DNA of 64,000 nt from Vibrio coralliilyticus (GTDB taxonomy: Bacteria > Pseudomonadota > Gammaproteobacteria > Enterobacterales > Vibrionaceae), in assembly GCF_024449095.1 (NCBI RefSeq), contig NZ_CP024627.1, forward strand, positions 1,116,001 to 1,180,000, written 5' to 3'. Positions 35,021-43,685 of this stretch are shown here, one piece after another (the first letter of the stretch is position 1; each line of letters opens with the position of its first letter). The notes under the pieces are model-generated. The model was not told the origin of the DNA, did no database searches, and worked only from the letters and a program-made list of their open reading frames with translations. Both the position numbers and the translations under genes were made by a program.

Positions 35021-37537
35021 TTAGACAGGAGCAGGCGCTAATGCAGTGGTCAACACCTCATCTAATGCTTGCTTTGATGTCGGCTTGGATAAATGACCAT
35101 CCATCAGTTCATTGATTTTTTTTAGCTCTTTATCACCCGACTCTCCGGACAGAGCAATGATGGGCAAAGATGGGTGTGAGCGTTTGATGATGCTAGCCGC
35201 TTCAAACCCATCCATTATCGGCATTTGAATGTCCATAAAGACGAGATCAATAGGGTTGTTCTGAATCGTCTGAACTGCGACCTTCCCGTTATTGGCTAGT
35301 AGGACGTTATAGCCTAGTTGCTCAAGATAAAGCTTAGCAAGTAAAAGCTGAACCCGCTTATCGTCTACTACGAGGATTAACGGCTTTTCCATTCGTTTGG
35401 CTGAGGGCTTTATCTGATTTGAAATAGCAATCGTTGGCGTGCTGGAAATGAGCTCCAAGGATTCGTTAGCGCCGTTATTAAGTTTAACATTAGTGGTGTT
35501 AGGCATCGGTGGAAAAGACAAATAAAATGTTGTGAAATCTCCTTCTTTTGACTCACAGCAAATCGTGCCACCAAAAGCCTTCATTACACGTTGACAGTAT
35601 CCTAGTCCTAATCCACTGCCACCGCTTTTGTTGTGGCTAAAGAAGTCGTCAAATATTTTAGACAAATATGCTTCAGGAATACCGGGACCAGTATCTGAGA
35701 ATATAACTTGGTTTTGGTCATTACCTTTTAATGTTCGGATTGTTATTGTGCTATCAGGGTAGGGGTCAAAGTAATATATCGCATTACGTAGCAAATTGAA
35801 GAGAACGAAGTTAAACAGGGTTTCGTTTATTTTTACGACAAAATCTTGCTCAATATCTAAGTGGACTCTTTGACGCATAGAATCGTCATCAAACCCATAT
35901 TGGTTCACTGCTGCAAGTATCACCGATGACATAGATGAAGGGAGTACAGGCTCCTGATCGAGCGATGCATTATCCACTTCGCGCACTATGATATCAATTA
36001 ATTGGTGACCACGTTTTATGGCCTGTTTTCCTTTGTTTACGTGGGTAGCAAGTTCTTCAAGTGGTCGGTTGCTATCGATTCCTGAGCCTAGGTGCTCAAA
36101 CTGAAATTGGACTTGAGCGAAGGGGTTACGCATCTCATGGGCAATAGAACTTGCTAAGGCTTGTGACTGACGAACTTCTCGTTCGTAGTTAATATGTACT
36201 TGTACTTTTTTAAACACCCTCTCTAATGCGGATAACTCTTCATAGGAAAAATACACACCATCATTCTTAGGACTTGACACTAAGACATGTGAAAGATTGT
36301 TTTTACTCTTATATATAGGGAGGACAAGTGCCGATTGCGTCTTGTTCATATTCTGGTGAACGAGACTTAATGTATGATTCCCAAGTTGTGACAATACCTC
36401 TTCAACCTCTTCAATGACGAGTGCTGCACTGTGATCTTTAAAATATGCACGATATAAATGTGCGCCTTGATAGTCATCAAGTAAACGAAGCTTATCTTTG
36501 GGTACTTGCAAATAATTGGCAAGGCTTTCTATGGCTTGAGCCGGTGAGTGCTGAAATTCTTCCTCCAGCCGAGAAATGCGCTCTACAGGGCATATTGAAT
36601 CACCGTACAGAAGCAAGCTGGCTCCTCTTCTTATCGTTTTGTAGAGTGTTTGCCAAGTCACGCCAACGAGCAATACTGATAGCAGTACATCGGTCAATCT
36701 AATTTCAATAAAGGGATAAAGAATTGAAATCAAGCTTGCATAAATAAGAGCGGTTGTTCCAACGTTTAGAGCTACAAAGCAAATGTATTTTGGACTATAG
36801 AATCTAGAAGTAAGTAGTCCATAACCCATGAAAAGCATTTCACTGAGTGAAAGCGTTGGTGGTAACCAAGTGAGTGAAAATTCATTGAAAAAATAGGTTA
36901 GGCCTACTTGAATAATTGCTGTTGAGCACATGAATATGGTTATACCCAATATCATGTAGTTGATACGAGTTCTGCGGATTGGGCTATTACTATTTTTAAG
37001 TGAAAGCAGGTTAGTAAATGTAAGTAAAATCAGTGTTACGATGCCAAGAAAGAAGTATTTAGTGTATGGACCGAACTCCAGTCGAAAGTTACTCGGTGCG
37101 GTAATTTCTATGCCTTTTATTGTCCAGCCTGGAAGTAGATTACAAGCAACACTAGAGATAAAAATGGCAAAAACCAATTTCTGTTGCCAATAAGGGACTG
37201 ATTGTCCTGTGTAATGTTTGTGTAGCTTTGCAATAAAGCAATAAGCACAAGCAAATGCAATCAAGTTGGCTAAGTTGGCTAAGATAGCCATATTGATAGC
37301 CACTTCATGACTAAATTGCTTAATCAGGTCTGTATGAAAATAGCTATTACTCAGCATCCATATGAAAACACCAATTGTGTAGCCAATATAGTAGCCATAT
37401 TGCTGCAAACTGAACGTACCATGACGTTTTGCAAGCGCTGTACAAAAGTAGACAGCCCACAATAGTACGAGTAGGGCGGTTAAAACTAAAACAACCGCCT
37501 TGGTATACATTAATTGATTCAATAAATAATTGAACAT
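35021..37537 (-). CDS. luxN: LuxN-type hybrid sensor kinase, distal copy
   Basis: This is a receptor kinase/phosphatase for an acyl-homoserine lactone. Its phosphate flows through its own receiver to LuxU and LuxO in the family's known pathway. It has 838 residues (V. harveyi LuxN 849). About nine N-terminal membrane segments span residues 10-300. The His-kinase domain has SSIAHEMRNPFAQ with His467, N-box NLLRNAIYYFD, and G-boxes DTGPGIP and SGGSGLGLGYC. The receiver has Asp769 in LVFMDIQMP and Lys in LSKPTS. Everything catalytic is intact. It is the second of two tandem copies, with its own 422-base upstream region, and differs from the proximal copy in the ligand-sensing half, notably Ile166. 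Confidence 0.88.
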   Translation of the reverse strand: MFNYLLNQLMYTKAVVLVLTALLVLLWAVYFCTALAKRHGTFSLQQYGYYIGYTIGVFIWMLSNSYFHTDLIKQFSHEVAINMAILANLANLIAFACAYCFIAKLHKHYTGQSVPYWQQKLVFAIFISSVACNLLPGWTIKGIEITAPSNFRLEFGPYTKYFFLGIVTLILLTFTNLLSLKNSNSPIRRTRINYMILGITIFMCSTAIIQVGLTYFFNEFSLTWLPPTLSLSEMLFMGYGLLTSRFYSPKYICFVALNVGTTALIYASLISILYPFIEIRLTDVLLSVLLVGVTWQTLYKTIRRGASLLLYGDSICPVERISRLEEEFQHSPAQAIESLANYLQVPKDKLRLLDDYQGAHLYRAYFKDHSAALVIEEVEEVLSQLGNHTLSLVHQNMNKTQSALVLPIYKSKNNLSHVLVSSPKNDGVYFSYEELSALERVFKKVQVHINYEREVRQSQALASSIAHEMRNPFAQVQFQFEHLGSGIDSNRPLEELATHVNKGKQAIKRGHQLIDIIVREVDNASLDQEPVLPSSMSSVILAAVNQYGFDDDSMRQRVHLDIEQDFVVKINETLFNFVLFNLLRNAIYYFDPYPDSTITIRTLKGNDQNQVIFSDTGPGIPEAYLSKIFDDFFSHNKSGGSGLGLGYCQRVMKAFGGTICCESKEGDFTTFYLSFPPMPNTTNVKLNNGANESLELISSTPTIAISNQIKPSAKRMEKPLILVVDDKRVQLLLAKLYLEQLGYNVLLANNGKVAVQTIQNNPIDLVFMDIQMPIMDGFEAASIIKRSHPSLPIIALSGESGDKELKKINELMDGHLSKPTSKQALDEVLTTALAPAPV

Positions 37538-37959
37538 GATGTTCTGTTTTCACCAGATATTGACATTGCTATCGTGGGTCCGAGTTGGGTTGGTGTCTTC
37601 GTCGGTATTCATTTGTATCTAGGCAATTAACTGACTTTTGAGTGAAAAGTGTAAGACAACCAATGACTAATGTGAGTTAGTAGATTCAACGTTGATAGAC
37701 TTATTTACCTGACAAAAGTAATTATGCAACTAGTTTTTTATTTGTGTCTGAGCGCTGTCCCACTTTTTGATATGAAAAGCTTGTTCTATGTAAAGTTTTA
37801 GAGTGGATAATGACTAGATTTAGTCTGGTTCGGCTGAATGGCTCACTCTATGAACAGCATGATGATAAAACGAAAAAGCGGTGAAAGTGAGTCTCCCTTT
37901 TACCGCTTTTTTATTCCACCTTTCTTTGAGTGTTATTCTGCTCCAGTATAGAGGAGTTG
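37538..37959. other. 422-base region between the two luxN copies
   Basis: The terminator of the luxM-luxN unit (37873-37912) lies at its upstream end. The rest is AT-rich leader for the distal luxN. A possible minus-strand promoter is TTGCAT (37729-37724), 16-nt spacer, TAAATA (37707-37702). The last 19 bases before the distal ATG agree at 14 positions with the end of luxM ahead of the proximal luxN. Confidence 0.55.
37873..37912 (-). terminator. Terminator between the luxN copies
   Basis: AAAAAGCGGTgAAA and TTTtACCGCTTTTTT arms are separated by a short loop, with U-runs on both strands. Confidence 0.8.
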
Positions 37960-40476
37960 TTAATGAACATTCATCGATAGAGCTGATGTTAACATTTGTT
38001 CGAGCGCTTGTTTGGTTGTCGGTTTCGAAAGGCGTCCATCCATGAGTTCACTTATCATACTTAATTCCCTTTCTCCTGACTCTCCAGATAACGCAATAAT
38101 GGGAATTGTCGGGTAAGAGCGCTTTATGATGCTTGCCGCTTCAAAACCATTCATGACGGGCATTTGTATATCCATGAAAACTAGATTAATTGGGTTGTTG
38201 TGTATAATCTCAATAGCGACTTTACCATTGTTGGCTAGGACGACATCGTAGCCTAGTTGCTCAAGATATAATTTGACAAGGGAGCGTTGAACTTCTTTAT
38301 CATCGACAACTAAAATGAGGTGCTTATCGAACCTCTCAATAGAGTGTGTCAAATTAGCGACAAAGGCATTCGTTTGCTCTTGCATACTAGTTTTCACATT
38401 TTGAGGTACATCGTTATCTACTTTAACTGGTTTTACTCCAGCGACAGTGGGGAATGATAGATGAAACTCTGTGAATTCTCCTTCTTGGGACTCGCAGCGA
38501 ATTGAACCTCCGAATGCTTTCATCACTCTTTGGCAGTATCCCAAACCAAGACCACTTCCTCCACTTTTGTTATGGCTGAAAAAGTCATCGAAGATTCTTG
38601 TTAAGTAATCTTGAGGTATACCAGGGCCAGTATCGGAAAAGATTACTCTATTTTCATACTCTCCTGCTTCTGTTCGAATGCATATAGTGCTATTAGGGTA
38701 TGAATCAAAATAATAGATAGCATTACGGAGCAAGTTAAATAGTACAAAGTTAAATAGCGTTTCATTGAGCTTAACAACAAAGTCTTGTTGGATATCTAGC
38801 TGAACACGCTGTCTCATCAGTTCATCATCAAATCCATATTGATTGACCGCTGAGTGAATTGCTGAAGATATAGATGTCGGTACAGCAGGTTCTTGATCTA
38901 GAGACGAACTATTGACTTCACGAAGAATAATATCGATCAATTGCCGACCTCTATTGATAGCTTGCCTCCCCTTGTCTACATGTATAGCTAGATCACTATA
39001 TGATTGTCGACTTTCAATCTTTTGCTCTAAGTTTTCAAATTCAAACTGAACTTGTGTAAGTGGGTTTCTCATCTCATGGGCGATGGAGTTCGCAAGAGCT
39101 TGGGACTGTCGCACTTTTCTCTCGTAATTGATGTGGACCTGAACTTTCTGCAAAACTCGCTCGAGAGCAGACAGCTCTTCATTGGAGAAGTGCAAGCCAT
39201 CGTTTTTATAACTAGAAACTAGTACATGGGAGAGCCTATTTCTTCCTTCATAGATAGGAAGCACTATTGCTGACTGTGTCTCGCTCATGTTGTGATGGAT
39301 GTTGCTCAACGTTTGGTTTCTGGTCTGAGATAGCTCCTCTTCAACCTCATCAATCACAAGCGGAGTAGTGCTGCTTTCGAAATAAGGCCTGTAAAAGCTT
39401 GCACCTTGGTAGTCATCAAGTAAACGAAGATTTTCTTTTGGTACACCTAAGTAGTTAGCGAGCATATCTATTGCCAAAGTCGGTGAATTTTGAAATTCCT
39501 CTTCTAGACGTGAAATTTTTTCTACCGGAGAAAGTGGGTCACCATAAAGGGCTCGACTTATGACCATTTGCGTTGTTTGATAAGCTTTTCGCCATGTCAG
39601 TCCTACAAATAGCACTATCAGTATAACTTCTGTCCGCTTAACATCGTCAAATACATTGAGAACAGATAACAGCCCCGTATAGATCAAAGCGGTAGCTACT
39701 ACGCTGGTCATGATAAAGAAAACGTATTTGGGGCTATAAAATCTCGATGTAAGCAATGCGTAGCCCATAAACAACATCTCACTTACTGAAAGTGCTGGTG
39801 GTAGCCAGGTCAAAGAGAAGTCATTGAAAAAGAATGTGAAACCAAGTTGGATTATTGCTGTGGAGCACATGAATATGGTCATACCAAGAATCATATAATT
39901 AATTCTTGTACGACGGATCCTATTACTACATTTTTTAAGTGATAGCAGGTTGATGAAGGTTAGTATAACTAGTGCTGTGAGCCCTAAGAAAAATGGTTGT
40001 GTATAGGGGCCAAAGTCTAGCTCAAATTGACTTGGGCCCGTAATTGTAACTCCTTTAACCGTTAGTTCAGGAACTAGGTTACAGATGACTCCAAAGATGA
40101 CAATGACCGTCACCGAAAGGCTTTGCCATGCAGCAACGGACTTATGAGCGTAGTAGGTTTGTAATTTTACAGAAAAGAGATAAGCAGAAGTAAACGCCAC
40201 TAAGGCTGAAATATTTGCTACTACTGCCATATTAATTGCAATAGCATTTCCAAATTCTTTCAGTAGCCCAGTATGAAAGTAGCTATTACTCAATATCCAA
40301 ATGAACAAACCCGCAGTGTATGAGATGTAGTAGGAATATTGCTTCAAGCTCAAAGAACCGTGTCTTTTAGCTAAAGCCATGCAGAAATAGCCTGTCCATA
40401 CTAGAACTAGAGTAGCAGTAAGGGCTAAGAACACAGCTTTTGTATACAAAATTTGACTAAATAGATAACTGGACAT
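37960..40476 (-). CDS. luxN: LuxN-type hybrid sensor kinase, proximal copy
   Basis: This is the receptor kinase directly downstream of luxM, 838 residues, with the same domain order as the distal copy: a polytopic sensor of about nine segments, a HisKA/HATPase core (NSIAHEMRNPLTQ, His467; DTGPGIP; SGGSGLGLGYC) and a C-terminal receiver (Asp769 in LVFMDIQMPVM). Residues equivalent to V. harveyi LuxN Asn133 and Leu166 are both present at the same numbers. Its start lies 20 bases inside the end of luxM, as in the V. harveyi luxMN operon, so translation is probably coupled. By eye it is about two-thirds identical to the distal copy, without gaps over the first 250 residues. Confidence 0.92.
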   Translation of the reverse strand: MSSYLFSQILYTKAVFLALTATLVLVWTGYFCMALAKRHGSLSLKQYSYYISYTAGLFIWILSNSYFHTGLLKEFGNAIAINMAVVANISALVAFTSAYLFSVKLQTYYAHKSVAAWQSLSVTVIVIFGVICNLVPELTVKGVTITGPSQFELDFGPYTQPFFLGLTALVILTFINLLSLKKCSNRIRRTRINYMILGMTIFMCSTAIIQLGFTFFFNDFSLTWLPPALSVSEMLFMGYALLTSRFYSPKYVFFIMTSVVATALIYTGLLSVLNVFDDVKRTEVILIVLFVGLTWRKAYQTTQMVISRALYGDPLSPVEKISRLEEEFQNSPTLAIDMLANYLGVPKENLRLLDDYQGASFYRPYFESSTTPLVIDEVEEELSQTRNQTLSNIHHNMSETQSAIVLPIYEGRNRLSHVLVSSYKNDGLHFSNEELSALERVLQKVQVHINYERKVRQSQALANSIAHEMRNPLTQVQFEFENLEQKIESRQSYSDLAIHVDKGRQAINRGRQLIDIILREVNSSSLDQEPAVPTSISSAIHSAVNQYGFDDELMRQRVQLDIQQDFVVKLNETLFNFVLFNLLRNAIYYFDSYPNSTICIRTEAGEYENRVIFSDTGPGIPQDYLTRIFDDFFSHNKSGGSGLGLGYCQRVMKAFGGSIRCESQEGEFTEFHLSFPTVAGVKPVKVDNDVPQNVKTSMQEQTNAFVANLTHSIERFDKHLILVVDDKEVQRSLVKLYLEQLGYDVVLANNGKVAIEIIHNNPINLVFMDIQMPVMNGFEAASIIKRSYPTIPIIALSGESGERELSMISELMDGRLSKPTTKQALEQMLTSALSMNVH

Positions 40477-41677
40477 GATGTTCTTCTAGCACCGGCTTGT
40501 GATGTTGTTTAAGCTGACTTAAAGTTTGTCTTTTGTACTTTCTAAAGTCAGAGTTTTGTAATTCATAGTTAAGGTTTTTTATCAACCACAGCCCCTTGTA
40601 AGTCGAAAACCCGCTATCGGAGAGAGTATTCCTACTGATATGACAGTATGCGTCAGTGGGTAGACTCTCATAATACTTGATCATGAACGGTTGTTCGATC
40701 ACAACAAAAGCGATCTCGAAGTTTTTCTCGTGAAGCTGCTTCATTAATCGCTTTTGTGATAGGTACAAAAAGAACATTTTCTGGTTCTGAGTTCCACTGA
40801 CTGTCATGCGAATGATCTCACAACAATGATGTTTAGTGGATAGTTCCGGCCAAATTTGTGTGTCAAAGTCGGATGCTGAAAGTGACAGGGGGCTAGAGAG
40901 AAGATGATGTGTTACTCCAAGTTGTGCCAGAATATTACGCTTAGGAACTAACTGCCAGTTTGGAGACATAAAGAAAGATGAGAAATAAAGCCAATTCTTA
41001 GCGTCTTCATATAAGTTTATTCTCACCGTTGAGACTATCGTGGGGACAGTTGTTTCTTCCGAATTATACGTCAGTATAAAGTGCCTCCCTGCGTTTGACA
41101 GTTCAATTGAACCAAGCATTTCGTACCATTGTTGCTCTTTAACAAAGGTCGAAAGGTTTATTAATGTGACTGCATCTGACAATTTCATCGGGGTATCAGA
41201 ATGCAGAGTATAATATTGCTGTTCATGGTTAGATATGTCTTCAATGACACTATCAGTGAAATTATCTTCATTGATTGAGATCTGTTTTGGATAGCTTCCA
41301 CTCATGGAAGAAGTACCACAATATTTTTCTTTAATTTGCCATATTAGATATTCGCACCAAGCTTCCGCCCAGTTATCGAATAACTGATAGGCTTGACGTT
41401 CTATCGTGTGCCAACCCTGCGGTAGATAAGGGCACTCCTTGCTAATGATTTTTTGGTAGTAGGTTGAGTTTACCTTCTTTGATGAACTTTGATATTTAAG
41501 GTCAGGAATAAGTTCATCTATTTGTTTAAAGCGAGCATTCAGAACTTGATTAAAAAATAGGTGAGTTTCGTTTTCAAATAAGCCTTTTAATTCCTTGAAC
41601 CACGATGCTCTCTTATCTTCCAGTTTACCTGTCGGTAGTAATTGATTTGTATTAACCATAGACGTTGTAAGTTGCAT
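40457..41677 (-). CDS. luxM: Acyl-homoserine-lactone synthase, LuxM/AinS family
   Basis: This enzyme makes the autoinducer sensed by LuxN, from S-adenosylmethionine and an acyl donor. It is 406 residues (LuxM about 399), unrelated to LuxI. I assign it from its length, its position overlapping luxN, and the AinS-like C-terminal half (IRMTVSGTQNQKMFFLYLSQ; GFSTYKGLWLIKNLNYEL). Its first ATG at 41677 lacks a visible Shine-Dalgarno; a second in-frame ATG is at 41659. The gene looks AT-richer than its flanks. The acyl chain cannot be predicted from sequence; V. harveyi LuxM makes 3-hydroxybutyryl-HSL. Confidence 0.88.
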   Translation of the reverse strand: MQLTTSMVNTNQLLPTGKLEDKRASWFKELKGLFENETHLFFNQVLNARFKQIDELIPDLKYQSSSKKVNSTYYQKIISKECPYLPQGWHTIERQAYQLFDNWAEAWCEYLIWQIKEKYCGTSSMSGSYPKQISINEDNFTDSVIEDISNHEQQYYTLHSDTPMKLSDAVTLINLSTFVKEQQWYEMLGSIELSNAGRHFILTYNSEETTVPTIVSTVRINLYEDAKNWLYFSSFFMSPNWQLVPKRNILAQLGVTHHLLSSPLSLSASDFDTQIWPELSTKHHCCEIIRMTVSGTQNQKMFFLYLSQKRLMKQLHEKNFEIAFVVIEQPFMIKYYESLPTDAYCHISRNTLSDSGFSTYKGLWLIKNLNYELQNSDFRKYKRQTLSQLKQHHKPVLEEHHVQLSI

Positions 41678-42244
41678 TTATATTTTTATACTTATCTATT
41701 TACATGATGACAGTGTCAATGCAACTTGATTTGTATGACTATCTGAGCTTCATCTCATCATTTTATAAAAATATGACAGATTGTTAATGTAACTTTGGGT
41801 TATATAATCGGGGCTGTTACAAAAGTCGATGGAAAGTAGTATTTAGTTGTTGGGGTGTTTAGGTTTTAGCTATTACTGTGAGTCTGGTTTAGGCATCATT
41901 GACAGTAGCGATAAAATGATGATTTAGCTTGGTTAGTATTCGTTTTTGAGTTTTATGTAAATATAATCAGAATGAAATTCCTTGAAGCTAGAAATATGGA
42001 GGCTAATCTCTGGTTTTATAGAGCCAGATTGCATCCTGAGTAATACATAAATCTAGATTAAGAATACTATATACTGCTGATTTTTTTGGTTAATTTGCGT
42101 TCTCTTAACAAAAAAGTTGGCGAAAATCAGAAGGTTGGCATACACTTTCCCAAGTAAAGCCGATATGTTGTTGATTGGCTGGGCAAAATGCTTTGGCGCT
42201 ACCCATTCGGTAGCAATGTTTAACACAGCTTTGAGGAAAGTTTT
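41678..42244. other. 567-base luxM / ihfA divergent region
   Basis: No convincing gene. On the minus strand a luxM promoter is plausible: -35 TTAACA (41787-41782), 16-nt spacer, -10 TAAAAT (41765-41760). On the plus strand the ihfA Shine-Dalgarno (TTGAGGA) is at 42230-42236. The region is AT-rich. There is no trace of pheT, which usually precedes ihfA, and no LuxR-family or LuxO site that I could recognise. Confidence 0.5.
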
Positions 42245-42541
42245 ATGGCGCTCACAAAGGCCGATTTGGCAGAAAACCTGTTTGAGAAGCTCGGATACAG
42301 TAAACGGGATGCCAAGGAAACGGTTGAGGCGTTTTTCGAAGAAATTCGTAAGGCACTAGAGAGTGGCGAACAGGTAAAACTGTCTGGATTTGGTAACTTT
42401 GATCTCCGAGAAAAAAATGAACGTCCAGGTCGAAACCCAAAGACGGGTGAAGACATTCCAATCAGTGCTCGTCGCGTTGTCACCTTCCGCCCGGGGCAAA
42501 AACTAAAAGCCCGTGTAGAAAATGCCAAGGTAGAAGACTAA
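42245..42541 (+). CDS. ihfA: Integration host factor subunit alpha
   Basis: IhfA is one subunit of the DNA-bending heterodimer IHF, which acts in recombination, replication and sigma54 promoter activation (such as pspA here). It has 98 residues, matching the family. The DNA-binding arm [28 protein letters not shown] stretch is complete, with the intercalating Pro in the arm. The ATG at 42245 follows TTGAGGAAAG. In most relatives ihfA is cotranscribed after pheST; here its upstream neighbour is luxM on the opposite strand. A strong terminator follows. Confidence 0.97.
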   Translation: MALTKADLAENLFEKLGYSKRDAKETVEAFFEEIRKALESGEQVKLSGFGNFDLREKNERPGRNPKTGEDIPISARRVVTFRPGQKLKARVENAKVED

Positions 42542-42578
42542 CACGCATGATGCTTGTCAGTTGAAACCTACAGAATTC

Positions 42579-42612
42579 TAGAAGACGGATTAATCGATAA
42601 TTCGTCCTCTAG
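42579..42612. repeat. Imperfect inverted repeat after ihfA
   Basis: CTAGAAGACGGATT and AATTCGTCCTCTAG can pair at 12 of 14 positions. It lies just ahead of the intrinsic terminator and may fold in the ihfA 3' UTR. Confidence 0.4.
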
Positions 42613-42620
42613 CTATTCCT

Positions 42621-42655
42621 AAAAATACCCAAGCTATCACAGCTTGGGTATTTTT
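42621..42655. terminator. Bidirectional terminator between ihfA and the yciU-like gene
   Basis: AAAAATACCCAAGCT-atcac-AGCTTGGGTATTTTT is a perfect 15-bp stem with A and T runs on either side. Confidence 0.95.
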
Positions 42656-42659
42656 GTTC

Positions 42660-42980
42660 TTAATCTCTTTTCCATAGAATGTGGCAGAATTTGTGTTCTG
42701 GATCTCGGCTCACTAACAAACGAGCAAACACTTCATCTAACACATCATTCTCTTCATTGACTAGGCCTATACGTACTTCAGCGTAGGTTTCTTTGTTGAC
42801 TTCAAAACCTACGTGGCCCGCCCAATCGTCGCCAGTTTCAACCAGTTCAGCTGCACCACGGTCATCAAACTGAGCGGTGAATATGATCACATCTGCCGCT
42901 TCTAGATTATCCGCAGCCATCTCTAGGAAGATGTCGTAAGCCGTCTCAATGGCGTCATCATAAGAGATAAGTTCAGACAT
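42660..42980 (-). CDS. HI1450/YciU family DNA-mimic protein (DUF440)
   Basis: This is a very acidic 106-residue protein. Its fold in the family imitates the charge of double-stranded DNA. It has the family opening DDAIETAYDIFLEMAADNL, then ADVIIFTAQFDDRGAAEL, then HVGFEVNKETYAEVRIGL, ending DEVFARLLVSRDPEHKFCHILWK. Relatives bind HU. It follows efpL after two bases on the same strand, so the two are likely cotranscribed. Confidence 0.9.
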   Translation of the reverse strand: MSELISYDDAIETAYDIFLEMAADNLEAADVIIFTAQFDDRGAAELVETGDDWAGHVGFEVNKETYAEVRIGLVNEENDVLDEVFARLLVSRDPEHKFCHILWKRD

Positions 42981-42982
42981 AA

Positions 42983-43549
42983 TTAGGCTCGACTCATGTA
43001 TTTGCGTTCAGTTGTGTTGACCACAATGCGATCACCTGTTGCTATGTACTCCGGTACTTGAACCGTAAGGCCTGTTGCAAAACGTGCAGGTTTTGTGCGG
43101 GCAGAGGCTGATGCGCCTTTGATTGATGGATCGGTTTCCTCAATAACAAGCTCTACGGAAGCAGGAAGCTCTAAACCAACAGCGTTGCCATCGACCACAA
43201 TAACGTGTAGCCCCTGAATTTCTTCAGTAACGAACATGAGCTCTTCTTCGATCTCTTCTTTCTTGAAAGTGTACTGCGTGTAGTCTTCGTTATCCATGAA
43301 GATGTATTCGTCGCCATCGACGTACGAGAAAGCCACAGCACGTTTAAACATGTCCACGGTCTCAACCACGTCGTCCGATTTAAAACGTTCGTCAACTCGT
43401 GCGCCAGTGGAAAGGTCAGTACAACGCAGTTTGTAGATTTTTGCGCCGCCACGTCCACCTGGTGTGGTAACTTCGATATCTTTGATCAGGAGAGTTTTAC
43501 CATTAGATTCAATCGCAAAACCTTTTTTAAGCTCACTTGCCCTTGGCAT
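42983..43549 (-). CDS. yeiP: Elongation factor P-like protein (YeiP/EfpL)
   Basis: This is an EF-P paralogue that relieves ribosome stalling at difficult motifs. It has 188 residues and three beta-barrel domains. The tip loop of domain I reads TPGGRGGAK, with Arg where EF-P carries its modified Lys, as in EfpL. The C-terminal domain begins near ATGLTVQVPEYIATGDRI, the EF-P family signature. The ATG at 43549 is correct for the family (MPRASELKKG). Forms an operon with the acidic DUF440 gene. Confidence 0.93.
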   Translation of the reverse strand: MPRASELKKGFAIESNGKTLLIKDIEVTTPGGRGGAKIYKLRCTDLSTGARVDERFKSDDVVETVDMFKRAVAFSYVDGDEYIFMDNEDYTQYTFKKEEIEEELMFVTEEIQGLHVIVVDGNAVGLELPASVELVIEETDPSIKGASASARTKPARFATGLTVQVPEYIATGDRIVVNTTERKYMSRA

Positions 43550-43685
43550 AAAAGTGTTTCCTTAGTGTGGAATGGAATTGTCGTATTATATACATAGAGT
43601 TTAGGGTAAGGAATATCTTGATTCGTGTAAGCGTGTAGGCGAACATTAAGATATCGAAAGTCTAACAATTATTGCTATCAATTTA

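Noticed and set aside
42117..42359. Open frame overlapping ihfA in another phase
   Set aside because: No family resemblance and it runs through the ihfA start and coding region.
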